DNA from: UBA9647 sp963739335
Lineage (GTDB): Bacteria > Bacteroidota > Ignavibacteria > UBA10030
DNA: 64,000 nt
Reading direction: 5' to 3'
Assembly: GCA_963739335.1 (NCBI GenBank)
Contig: CAVUAC010000089.1
Location: 3,831-67,830, forward strand
This document shows positions 37,923 to 48,492 of the stretch, piece by piece (within the stretch, counting starts at the first letter, position 1; every line of letters starts with the position of its first letter). The position numbers and the translations under genes were made by a program. The notes under the pieces are model-generated. The model was given only the letters and a program-made list of their open reading frames with translations, had not been told where the DNA came from and did not search any database.

Positions 37923-40390
37923 TCACTCCCCTTCCTTCTGATTTGACGTGATCAGGATTTCGCTGCCCGTCAATCCATCTGACTCAGCCTTCAATTGAAT
38001 CGAGCCACGCTTCCCCTCGAGAGATCGCATGATGACCAAACATTGTCCGTGGAAGGCGTTATACCGATCGGATTGGAATGAATCATGATTCGTCGGATCT
38101 CCGTTCCCAACCGCCACAAGAGCGCCGGCTCCGCTGATTGAGAAACGAACATTGTTGGCAGCAGTTGGTACCATCATGCCATCCTTATCGACAATTTTCA
38201 CAGTTACATACACTAATTCTTTGCCATCCGCTTTGATGACCGAACGGTCTGCAGCAAGTTCCAGCTTCGCCGCCGGGCCTGTGGTCTTGGCAACATCCGA
38301 AGCCCATTCCCGTCCGTTCTTGTAAGCGACCACTTTGAGCTCGCCAGGCGTGTATGTGACATCATCCCATCGCAATCGGTACCTGATATTGTTCCTTCTT
38401 TTTCCGGCCCAGCGAATGGCCGTTCAGAAAGAGTTCGGCTTCATCCCCCGATGTGTAGACGTGAACTGGTGTGATTTTTCCTGTTCGGTCCGGCCAGTTC
38501 CAATGCGGCAGGATGTGCGCCATCGGAAGTTCCGGACGCCATCTCGCCTGGTAGAAGTAAAATCGGTCCTTCTTGAATCCACAGAGGTCCACAATGCCGA
38601 AATATGAACTGCGGGAAGAAGATGTGTCATCGTAGTACGGTGTGGGTTCACCAAGATAGTCGAAGCCGGTCCAGACGAACTCGCCCGCAACGAAGGGATT
38701 CCTGTCCTGCCCTTCGAATTCGACATCGGGAATGGTGGCCCATGGCGGCGCGTAGAGATCATAGGAGCTCACCTGTGAGTTGAATGCACCTTTTGACTTG
38801 TCGGCGTTGACCGGGAAGAAATACTCTCCGTATGTGCTGATACATGACGCGGTTTCACTTCCGTAGAGCGGTATCGACGGATTCGCTGCACGGAATTTCG
38901 CGTACAGGTGCGGCTTGTAATTGTACCCGAATACATCGACAGAATTCTGGAAACCGTCAAATCCAGCCTGCGGGTTATCGCACGCCGCAGTAACAGGGCG
39001 CGTCGTATCTTCAGAATGAAAGACCTCCTTCAGCTTCTGCACCAGAATCCCATTCTGTTGTTCGCGCACCTCGTTGCCTGCGCTCCACGCGATCACACAT
39101 GGATGATTTCGATCGCGCCGGACTAAGCTCCTGATGTCCCGCTCATGCCATTCTTTGAACAGCGTGCTGTAGTCGTTCGGTGTCTTCCCCTTCTCCCAGC
39201 AGTCGAATGCTTCGTCGAGCACCAGCATGCCCATGCGGTCGCACAGATCAAGCAGCTCAGGCGCGGGTGGGTTGTGACTGGTGCGAATCGCGTTGCATCC
39301 CATCTCCTTAAGGATTCTGATCTGGCGCTCGAGAGCTGACTCGTTTATCGCAGTTCCCAACGGGCCGAGATCATGATGGTTGCACACTCCATTGATCTGC
39401 ACTCTCCGTCCATTGAGTAGAAGCCCGCTGTCCGGCGTGAACTCCACCTTGCGGACCCCAAAAACAGTTCTGACCGAGTCGATTCTTTGTCCCTTGTGCA
39501 GGATCATGCTCTTGGCCCAATAGAGGTTTGGGGATTCCGGATCCCAGAGTTTAGGATTCTTGACTCCGACCTCTGCCTCGTACTTTCCTGTGCCGCCGGC
39601 TGGGATGCTGATGTTCGTGATGGGTATAGAAGCCTCGATCGCAGGTCTTCCCAGTTCGCGGATCTCAACCAGCACCGAAACTTCGATCGCCTCGCTGGAT
39701 TGATTGTCGATCTCGGTCCGGATGCGGATGGTGGAGTTGTCTCTTGCGACCGTAGGTGTCGAAATGAAAGTACCCCAATGTGCCACGTGGACTGGAGCTG
39801 TCTTCACCAACCAGACATTTCGATAGAGACCCCCGCCGGGATACCATCGCGAAGAACGAGGAGGATTGTCCAGCCGTACCGCCAGGACATTTTCTGCGCC
39901 GACTCGGATATGAGACGTCATGTCCAAACGAAATGAGGCATAGCCGTAAGGCCATTCACCAAGATACTGGCCATTCAACCAGATCTTCGCATGCGACATC
40001 GCACCATCAAAGTCGACGAAGAAGCGTTTGCCCTTGTCCTCTGCGGGCACCTCGAAGTGCTTTCGGTACCAACCTATGCCGGCCCACGGAAGCTTGCCTG
40101 TGTTGCTCGGGAGTATCCATGCGGAATGGGCCTTCGATGCCCCAATCGTGTGGAAGAGTGACACTCCTCCAGGACATATCCTTTAAGTCGGGCTTCTCCA
40201 ATCCTGCCGGTTCTTGTTTCGTCGATCCGTCCGGCATGGGTCCGAAGCGCGCAAAAAGCCAGCCTTTGTTGAAGGAGGCACGCGCCCCCATCTCGTCTGC
40301 CCAAGATGACTGCATGGAGCCGCCAAGCACCAGGCCAAGTGCAAGGAGCAGCGCGAAGGTATAAGCATGTTTGCACTGGATTTTTCTCAT
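37923..40390 (-). CDS. GH2 beta-galactosidase, exported, two frameshifts
   Basis: About 820 residues when two single-base breaks are repaired. ATG 40390 has AGGAGG seven bases upstream and opens a signal peptide (YTFALLLALGLVLGG). Domains in order: sugar-binding (LPHDWGIEG, GIGWYRKHFEVP), Ig-like, and the GH2 TIM barrel with acid/base Glu in AWSAGNEVREQ and nucleophile Glu in PLYGSETASC. DUF4982 and a C-terminal Ig-like domain follow (AAKLELAADRSVIKADGKEL, FSISGAGALVAVGNGD). Breaks are near 40108-40112 (GPFRMD|LPSNTGKLPW) and near 38379-38384 (LGRKKKEQY|YRLRWDDV). It hydrolyses terminal beta-galactosides, probably in the periplasm, as an early step in the galactan locus. A terminator-like hairpin follows. 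Confidence 0.88.
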
Positions 40391-40458
40391 GAGTTGTCCT
40401 CCTACGAGTATTGGATTATTTATTGGACACAATCAAAAAAAGAAAGGAACCCTAAGCT

Positions 40459-43063
40459 CTAATTTGTCAGAATGACAGACGCTATTTCCAGATTGATTTC
40501 GCTCGGACGGTTGACGGCCTTTGTGCCTGAGGATCCGAGGATGATCTGGATGGATTCAAGCGTACGAAGGTCCGGAGCAGCATCTGCAGTCGTCTCGCTC
40601 GCGGCGCGTACTTTCGGCAGGAAGAGAGGATAGGAGTCGGGCAACATCAAAGCACTTCTGCTCCGAAATGCAGAAAGCGGTATCTCAGTCACCTGCCAAT
40701 CTTTTTCTATCTGCGCATCGGCTCCGTAGCACGTGCCATCTGCAAGCACGAAAACGATGCCAATCCTGCATGTCGAATCCTGTCCCGACCGCGCTTTCAC
40801 TGCAACATGGCGATAGTTACTCATCGCCGCGGCAAAGGACTTCACCAACCCGGAAGCATCGAGCTGAAACCCAAAAGGAGTCTTGTTTTCATCCGAGAGC
40901 GTGACTTTGAGCGCCAAGGCAGTTTCTTCGCTATTCGACCCATTCTTGTAGTCGACGGAATATCTCATCGATCGGTTGTAGTGTGGGAATGTGAGATCTC
41001 TTCTGTCTCTGCGCACATCGAGGAGAGCAATTGGTTCATCGGCTCTTACGACCTTGACGGTCCAGAGACTGCTGGTGGAGAAATCCCACTGCCCCGGTGC
41101 ATTCCGGATTCCTTCCGGGAATGTATATGTATTCTTTCCGACTTCGACGCCGACACAATATTCAAGCATCCCCGACTGCAAGATCTTTGGAGTATCCGCC
41201 GGGGCATAGCTGAACCCTCCGACATTCTCTAGCTTGTGCTTGGAAAAACCCCTCCAGCCGAGACGTTTGACAAAGAGATACGCATTTGTGATTCTCTCTT
41301 CACCGGCGATTTGAAACTTGAATCCGGCCTGCCCGGATTCAACCATGTATTGGCTCGATTTGTCGACGACCGAGATACCGGGCGGCGGAGCAGGGGGCAC
41401 GTAGAGCCCACCAAGGAAGGGTTCCCACGTTGCGAGATACTTCTTCACCTTTTTCTTATCCGCTCTTTCGGCGGCGACAATGTACACTCCAGGCCAAACG
41501 CTGTCTTTGGAAGGTGAGCCCTTGTCGATACGCCGCTTTGTGTCACTCATGGAATGAAACGAATAGGCCGTACCCAGATCCGGTATCGAGATTTTCATTT
41601 CCCTTTCGCGCCAGAACAAGCGAGCGACTTGTCGGGACATGCTTGCGGCTTCGAATGGATCACAAAGCCAGAGAACGTCCGGATAGACCTCGAGTCGCCA
41701 GATACCATCCTCCAATTTGTCGAAGAAATACGCGCCCGTTCCGTCATAGCGTACAATCGGCGAGTTGCCGCACCCCGCCACGTGTTTCAATGAGCCAGGA
41801 TCCTTCGGCACACTCCGCGTACTGATTGGAATAGAGGAATTCTGACATCCCATTCATTTCACTCAAATCTTCGCCATAGCTGACGCGGAAATCATCGAAC
41901 CTATTGTTCTCCGGGTATATGCCAAATGATTTTGTCCTGGGGAGATTCCGAAATGCCTTGGCTGCGATCATCAAGCTGAGTGCTTTCGATGGTGCATAAA
42001 GCAGGTTCACGAAATGTGTCGGATATTCCGTGTTGCTCCACGCAATCTGAGTGGGATCGTAACTAAACATCGTTGCGAACTGCATTCCTGCTTCGCGAAA
42101 ACTGCGCGCAATGGCGGGATACATGTACGAGCCGCCAACATCGGCAGCATCGAATTCGTAAACCATTTTCGCCTTCTTCCCATAATCGACGACGCCCGCT
42201 GACGGGATTACATAGTTGCTCACATTGGGTAGGTAGTTACCGGTAAGCACTCGACCGTGGACGAGATCCGTGGGATACCACTGAAAGGAAACACCATTAG
42301 CCTCCGACCTCGTGACTGCGTTTGCCTGCACTTCGCTCCAATTCTGGCTGATGTTGTAGAAGATCGGCTTTGCAAATCCTGCTTCCCTTAAGACTCTGAC
42401 CATATCGTTGATGTAGTCGGTTACCTCCGAACCACTTTGCGGGTGCGTTGGCTCGTTGATCACTTCAACGGCGATCATGTATTGGTCATCCTTGTACGCC
42501 AAACCTCTGTATCGATTTCTGTGATTGATGAATTGTTTCAGATAGTTCCGTTCGGCAATTCTGGCCCTTGGATTGGTGATCAATTCGAGTCGCGGATAGT
42601 GCTGTGAAAAACCTTGCGTCTTGACGTCGGGCTCCGGCCAGCCAGTCCCCCACCACGCAATGGGAGTAACAACGATCTTGATTCCACGTTCTCCAAGTTT
42701 TGCCAGAAGATAGTCGAAAAGATCCAGGTGCTCGTTGGAAAGGACATTCCCACTCGAATCAGAAATTTCTCTATCCCAGACGTGGACACGGAACGCATCA
42801 AAACCAAGCCGAGCCATTTGATCGACATCGAGATCAATGGCTTTCTTGATCGACAAACCGAGCCGTTTGTGAGCCCGGTAGGCATATGCAAATGGCGCTG
42901 TGTAATTGACGCCAAAGAGACTGACTTCGGTGTGAGACGCTTTCCATCGCAAGACTCCATTACCGTCAACGTATACGCCTTCGGCGTCGCGACCCCCACT
43001 CTGGGGAAAAAGAATTGCGCTGAAAGTAAGAAGCAACACGCACACCCGGAACTTTCGTCTCAT
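40459..43063 (-). CDS. GH5-like (clan GH-A) secreted glycoside hydrolase, one frameshift
   Basis: About 868 residues after repair. ATG 43063 is chosen for its signal peptide (MRRKFRVCVLLLTFSAILFP). Residues about 40-400 form a TIM barrel of the cellulase-like GH-A clan: FDAFRVHVWDREI, VEVINEPTHP with the likely acid/base Glu, and AKMVYEFDAADVGG with the likely nucleophile Glu. The C-terminal half contains Ig-like and jelly-roll regions (VWPGVYIVAAERADKKKVKK, DSTCRIGIVFVLADG). The frame breaks near 41808-41812, where FLYSNQYAE in one frame continues as PKDPGSLKHVAGCGN in the other. It lies 60 bases downstream of the GH53 gene. The exact family is not certain; a beta-galactan- or mannan-acting enzyme is plausible. 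Confidence 0.8.
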
Positions 43064-43122
43064 GATCAAACTGTTGATCTGCTGATTTCGGAGGTTATTG
43101 GTTTGGAAGGATTCAGACAACA

Positions 43123-44436
43123 TCATTTCAACAGCACAATTTTCTCCGTCTTGGCAAAGCTCTCGGAGCTCATTCTGCAAAAGTATACCCCACTGGAAGC
43201 GTTCCTCGGCGACCAGACTACATTGTGATGACCGCTGTGTTCAAAACCATCGACGAGCCGGCTCACCTCTTCGCCAAGCGCATTGTACACAACGATCGCT
43301 ATACTTGACGATCTGGGAAGATCATATTCAATAGTTGTGCTTGGGTTGAAAGGATTGGGATAGATGTTGAGATTGTAGTCAGGATTGTTGTTTTCTATCT
43401 TTCTCACCAGAGTGGCATGGATACCCAGGAAGGCATCCATGGCGACGGTGGGCTGCTTTGTTGCAGGATCCCACGCTCCGAGTTGATATCCCTGCCAGCT
43501 ATAACTCTCAGGCTCCCAATAAAACACGCCCAATCCGCCTGCTGACTTTGTTTTCGCGATGAGGTCAAGAAGAAACTGATTAGCTGCGACTGGTTGGTTA
43601 TACAAGTATCCGGTCTCAACCACCATGACTTTCGTTTGATACCTGGCGATCATATCGTTCATCGTAATGATAGCCAGACTATCTTCGGTAGCCCAAGGCA
43701 AATTGGCCCAATAGGGATACACCGACATTCCAATGATATCCCACCTGGCCCCATTGTTCTTCAGCCCATCAAACATCCACCGGAACATTGCGTCATCGTG
43801 TCCGTTGGAGAGATGAACAATGACCTGGATTGTGCTGTCCACTGCTTTGACAGCACTGTAACCCGTGTCAATCATTTGGGCGAAATTGCTCATGTGTGTC
43901 GATGCTCTTCCTGTCTCCCACAACATCCCGTCGTTGGTTTCATTTCCGATCTGCACCCACGCAGGAACTACGCCGATTGATTTCAGCGTATCTAACACCC
44001 CGTAGATATGGTCATATAGGTGGCTAAGCAACTGTGCAAGCGCGTCGCTTACCCATGCGGCAGGTTTTGCCTGGTGCCCAGGATCAGCCCAAGTGTCGCT
44101 ACAGTGAAAGTCCAACATCACCTTGAAACCTGCACTGTCTGCCCTGTGTGCCATATATGCGACGTCTTTCTTGCTACAGTAGCCGGCTCTCGGGTTGACC
44201 CATACTCTGAACCGAAGAGCATTGATCCCCTTTCCCTTCAGAATATCCAGACAGTTCCTTTGAACTCCCGAATTATCTTTGAACACGTACCCCTGCGCCT
44301 CCATTTGCGATAACCAGCCGATATCGGCACCGTTGGCAAATTGGGCTCTGGCTGGGAACGGAGTGCAGACGGACAGTAGAAAGACAACGAGGGTCGATGC
44401 GATTATTGTCGAAAGCGATACTCTTGAAGTCTTCAT
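43123..44436 (-). CDS. GH53 endo-beta-1,4-galactanase with T9SS sorting domain
   Basis: About 437 residues from ATG 44436 (AGGAG five bases upstream) with a signal peptide ending near PARAQ. The GH53 barrel is clear: FANGADIGWLSQME, MLDFHCSDTWADPGHQ, acid/base Glu in WVQIGNETNDGMLW and nucleophile Glu in VMVVETGYLYN. GH53 enzymes cut beta-1,4-galactan side chains of pectin. The last ~80 residues are a T9SS sorting domain (NIYPNPFNPSTTIEYDLP), so the enzyme is exported across the outer membrane and probably surface-bound. It sits 34 bases downstream of the GH35-GH53 fusion, with which it shares the GH53 motifs. Sure of family and role. Confidence 0.92.
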   Translation of the reverse strand: MKTSRVSLSTIIASTLVVFLLSVCTPFPARAQFANGADIGWLSQMEAQGYVFKDNSGVQRNCLDILKGKGINALRFRVWVNPRAGYCSKKDVAYMAHRADSAGFKVMLDFHCSDTWADPGHQAKPAAWVSDALAQLLSHLYDHIYGVLDTLKSIGVVPAWVQIGNETNDGMLWETGRASTHMSNFAQMIDTGYSAVKAVDSTIQVIVHLSNGHDDAMFRWMFDGLKNNGARWDIIGMSVYPYWANLPWATEDSLAIITMNDMIARYQTKVMVVETGYLYNQPVAANQFLLDLIAKTKSAGGLGVFYWEPESYSWQGYQLGAWDPATKQPTVAMDAFLGIHATLVRKIENNNPDYNLNIYPNPFNPSTTIEYDLPRSSSIAIVVYNALGEEVSRLVDGFEHSGHHNVVWSPRNASSGVYFCRMSSESFAKTEKIVLLK

Positions 44437-44470
44437 GTCTTCTCCTGTGCAAATGTTGACTGAGGGTGAT

Positions 44471-47400
44471 CTACGGATAAATTGCTGACGGCGCATGACT
44501 TTGGGGACGCTTTGTGAGAGACGACAAAGAATCCAGAACGAAGACGGTTGGACCCGGACTACCGTCGTCGTTCCACGCACCGCGCTCGGGCGCCCAATAG
44601 AGAACGCCGATTCCTTGCGGCGCTTTTCTGACAGTGTTTATAAGATCTGCCATGAACTGCAATCGTCCTTCATGAGTCACTGGCCACAACATATCTTCGT
44701 TGTTCTTCACCCTGGTACTATCGTATCCAGTCTCCGCGACAAGGAAAGGCTTGTTGTATCGGTTTGCACACTGCGCCATGTTATTCCAAAGTCCCTCCAG
44801 CGTGCCGTGGTGCCACTCGGGATAAAAGCTCTCAGCGATAATGTCATACTCGACTTGCGCTGCTTCCAGGTGATCAAAGAACCATTTGGTCACCGGCCAA
44901 TTCGCGCCTTGGTCGATATGAATTGCGATGTGTGGTGGCGTGTTTCCGGCAGCAAATCTCACACCGCAAATGGCCGCCTTCAGAATCCGCGTCAAGTGGT
45001 CCCATTGTTTTGCCTCATCGTACGGTTCAGGTGGATTATACTGTTTTGATCCGGGAATTTGGACCTGCGCCAACGGCCATAATGTTCCCCTCGTGATCTC
45101 GTTGCCGATCTGAACCCAATCGGGCATCGCGCCCGCATTCTTCAGCTGCGTGATGACATCGCTCGCGTACGCCTCCACCCGGCTTTCCAGTGAATCGAAA
45201 CTCAATCCCTGCCACGCGACCGGAATATCTTGATGTTGTGGATCGGCCCAGGTATCGGAGAAATGGAAATCCAAGAGGAACAGTGATCCGGAATCCTTGA
45301 TTCGCTTCGCGAGCGGGATTGTGTTCTCCAGCGAATTGTCCGGGGCCCTCCTGACAGGTGACAGAAACACTCGCAGGCGAAAAGCTTTCCAGCCATGGTT
45401 CGAGAGGATGGTCAACTCGTCGCTTGTTTTTCCATTTTCCTGGTAGGTAAGGTTTCGTGCGTATCTGCCCCGGCGAGGTGCGTCGAGTGCTGAAATATCA
45501 GCGCCGAGAACGAACCCCTGCGGCTGGTTGAGCACCCCGCTCCCGACTGTCAAAGTCACTTCATATTCCGGTGACACCTTAACCGACTTCACTTCAGCGA
45601 CCTGCGTCGCTCCTTTGAAAGCGGGCCACATGCTTTGTGGAATATATATGGGTGCATCTTTCCGCAACGGGAGAATATTCAGATTGAGTCCGTTCGACCA
45701 CACGTTTGGACCAAATCGCTTCAAACCGACTTCCCACGTTGTTCCATTGAAGAAATTGTCGTCTAGCAATCGCTTCCCTTCGTACAGTCTCCCCACATCG
45801 CCTGCATAGTTAATATCGAGAAACAAATCGCTGAGACCCGGCGGCATGTTCTTTGGCAACGTTACTCGCCAGACATCAGCCTTTTCGTATGTCGAATCAT
45901 CGGGAGAACTCGCCACGGCGCCATTGCGCCAGTCGAACACCCTCCCCATCTTCACCGACGGTACAGTCCCCGCGTTACGGACTTGCTTGATATGTACTGC
46001 GATGCTTTTCACCTTAACGGAGGCAGTATAATGTGCAAACATGCCATCGTTTGCTGTTTTCTTCAGGGTCACATTTGAACCGAGTTTCCCATGAAACTCA
46101 GGGAAAATTGAAATTGAAAACGATTTTGGGTCGCGTGATCGCAAATGGATTCTATCACCTGCAGCGAATACATCGGCCGGCGTGATCAACATATGCTCAC
46201 GACCGTTAAGCCGTAACTTCCATGAGTCTTCCGCCTCCTTCTGAGTAAGCACTACGATATGGACGTCGTTCCCCCCGGTGGTCCTCACCACCATTGCCTC
46301 TGCGGTTGACGGAACAATTTTCCGAACGTACATTCGGCCATCGCTGCGGTACACTATTCCTGATCTTGCGTGCAACGAATCGATTGTCGATGGATCAAAA
46401 GCAAATTCCACATTTGCGTTGGGGGATGCGATGAAGAAATAGTACCGAATCCCTTCCATTGGCCATTGTTGCGAACAGCTGCGCTGTTGCATACTTCAAA
46501 AGAGCACCGTTTAGATCGAGATTAACCGGCCAGAAGAACCACGACTGCGAAGGGACATTGACCGGTTCGCTCGGGATCGAGATTTCTTCTGAAGGGAGCT
46601 TGAGGTGAACCTGTACCCCTTTCTGTTCGGGAAGCGGATAATTCCGCAGATAGTTGTTGAAGAAGAGAAACGCACGGTTGCCTTCAGCTCGTGCGGAAAC
46701 GCGCAACGTAGTGGTGTCGCGGGGTCCGGAAGGAACAATATTGGGGAGGAATGCTGTCATCGGAGCAAGATCGGCCCCGAAATCGTGGATGAACTGGTGA
46801 ATAACTTTGAGCTTGCTAAACGTGCCACTCATCTGTCCGAATTCGCCCAGTGGAGCTTGGAAGTCGTACGACATGACAGGGACATCGTTGGGGTAGTCAG
46901 TCGCCTGTGATTCCTGGAGCGTCGTGAGCTTTCCGTCGGGATTCGCGCCCCCTTGAAACATGTAGTAACCCACAAGATTTACACCTGAGCCCAGTGCACT
47001 GAGGGTCAGGGATGCTATATCATCCGGCGAAACGACCACGCGACGGTGATAGGTATCTTCCATACCCCCGCCCAGCTCTGCAGTGAATCTCGGATAGTGT
47101 AAGTGTTGCACGTCTTCGGTTGCCGACGACACACCTTGCATGATTCCAGCGGTCCCCACCGGCGTCGCCACATGGAACTGAAAGACACCTTGCGGATCCG
47201 GCTGGAGCTCTCGCCTGCTTCCGGACCATGGTTCATCCGGATAACCGCCGTACACCGGAATGAAGGCATGGGGAGGAACAACGGCATTGTCCCATCCTGT
47301 CACGGTGTAGAGTGGAACATCAAGTCCGGCTTCGATCGCCATACTCTTCAGTTTTAGCAAATAGCTTTCGCCGCCGTTCGGAGCGCGGTTCGCATACTCG

Positions 47401-48059
47401 TTCTCGATCTGGATACCGATAATGGGTCCGCCGTCTTTCCAGAGTAATCCCTTCAACTGCTTGGCGATTTCATTGTAGAATGTGCGCACATAGGAGAGAA
47501 AGGTGGAGTCACTCACACGCGTCTGGCTTTTGGCCAGCAGCCAGTCGGGGAAACCGCCGTTGCGTGCTTCGCCGTGTGCCCACGGACCGATACGCGGATA
47601 TACAAAAATTCCGTGCCTAGCGCACAGCTCGACAAATTTCCGAAGATCGCGCTGACCTGTCCAGTCGAACTGTCCCTCAATCTCTTCGTGATGGATCCAG
47701 AAAACATAGGTGGAAACAATCCGAATTCCGCCCGCTTTCATTTTCAAAATTTCTTCTTCCCAATACTGCCGCGGGTAGCGGCTGTAGTGAAACTCCCCCA
47801 TCACGGGCAACCACGGCTTCCCGTCGAGCATCAAGGAGCTACTATTCACCGAAAGCGTACTGCGACCCGGCGATTGACCTGCATCCTTACTCCCCATTTC
47901 GAGGTAGCTTGTTTCCGGTGTGGCAGCGGGCTTGCCCGCATCGATCGTGAAGAGAGTGCCTTTTCCCGGCATTGATTGCGCCAATACTGGTGAAAGCCCG
48001 AACAAGACAAAAACCGTGAAGCACCCTAGGATGTGTCGAAAGATTATTCGGATTCTCAT
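44471..48059 (-). CDS. GH35-GH53 fusion: beta-galactosidase joined to endo-galactanase, one frameshift
   Basis: About 1,196 residues after repair of one break near 46459-46462 (ATMA|MEGIRYYFF). ATG 48059 starts a signal peptide (RHILGCFTVFVLFGLSPVLA). The N-terminal half is a GH35 beta-galactosidase: MGEFHYSRYPRQYWEEEILK, GPWAHGEARNGGFPDW, acid/base Glu in IGIQIENEYAN, and the likely nucleophile Glu in FTAELGGGMEDTYH. A beta-rich linker leads to a C-terminal GH53 barrel: VLGADISALDAP, LLDFHFSDTWADPQHQ, acid/base Glu in WVQIGNEITRGTLWP and nucleophile Glu in FLVAETGYDS. Unlike the neighbouring GH53 it has no T9SS tail. The two activities would cut galactan internally and trim galactose from the ends. 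No homologous fusion could be checked here. Confidence 0.85.
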
Positions 48060-48067
48060 GGTGTTCG

Positions 48068-48211
48068 CTATTGAACATCTCCGAGATGAAAGTGCCATGC
48101 CCTGCAAAAATTCTCAGTGTTCCTCGTATTTGTGCCGGCAGAAGTGGTTCTCGAAAATGCGGTCATGGACAATAGACAAGCGAAAAGGAAGACAGCTAGT
48201 ATTGTGTTCAT
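48068..48211 (-). pseudogene. Truncated 5' end of a GH2 beta-galactosidase
   Basis: A 47-codon frame from ATG 48211 encodes a signal peptide (MNTILAVFLFACLLSMTAFS) followed by NTENFCRAWHFHLGDVQ and a stop. This matches the mature N-terminus of exported GH2 beta-galactosidases (usual pattern ...NFDRGWxFHLGD...). The rest of the enzyme is missing. It ends 8 bases before the start of the GH35-GH53 gene. It may be a deletion scar, or the sequence may now serve as a leader. A second GH2 leader fragment is at 61049-61207. Confidence 0.6.
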
Positions 48212-48429
48212 TCGAACACTCAGGATGTCACAAAACGGAATCAGCTTCCAATGCATAGGAGTTTTCCTTTCTCAAATTCACTTCCGGCTGGATGCTCCCG
48301 TAATGCCGAAATCAACTCCAAAGATCTATCCTTCTCTCAGTCGTCTGTTTGCTATCAGGAGTAGCCTTAAGAACTTTTCGATCCTCATTGCCTCATCAAG
48401 ATGCGTGACAAGAGGACTAATAAAGAAAC

Positions 48430-48458
48430 GCCTGCAGCCCGTGTGATGGGCTGCAGGC
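48430..48458 (-). terminator. Strong intrinsic terminator
   Basis: A perfect 11-pair stem GCCTGCAGCCC / GGGCTGCAGGC with a 7-base loop. On the minus strand it is followed by GTTTCTTTATT. It lies about 35 bases beyond the stop of the T9SS beta-helix gene (48493), which it would terminate. Confidence 0.85.
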
Positions 48459-48492
48459 TTGATCCATCGCTACAGAAAGAGAAGAAAGCGCC

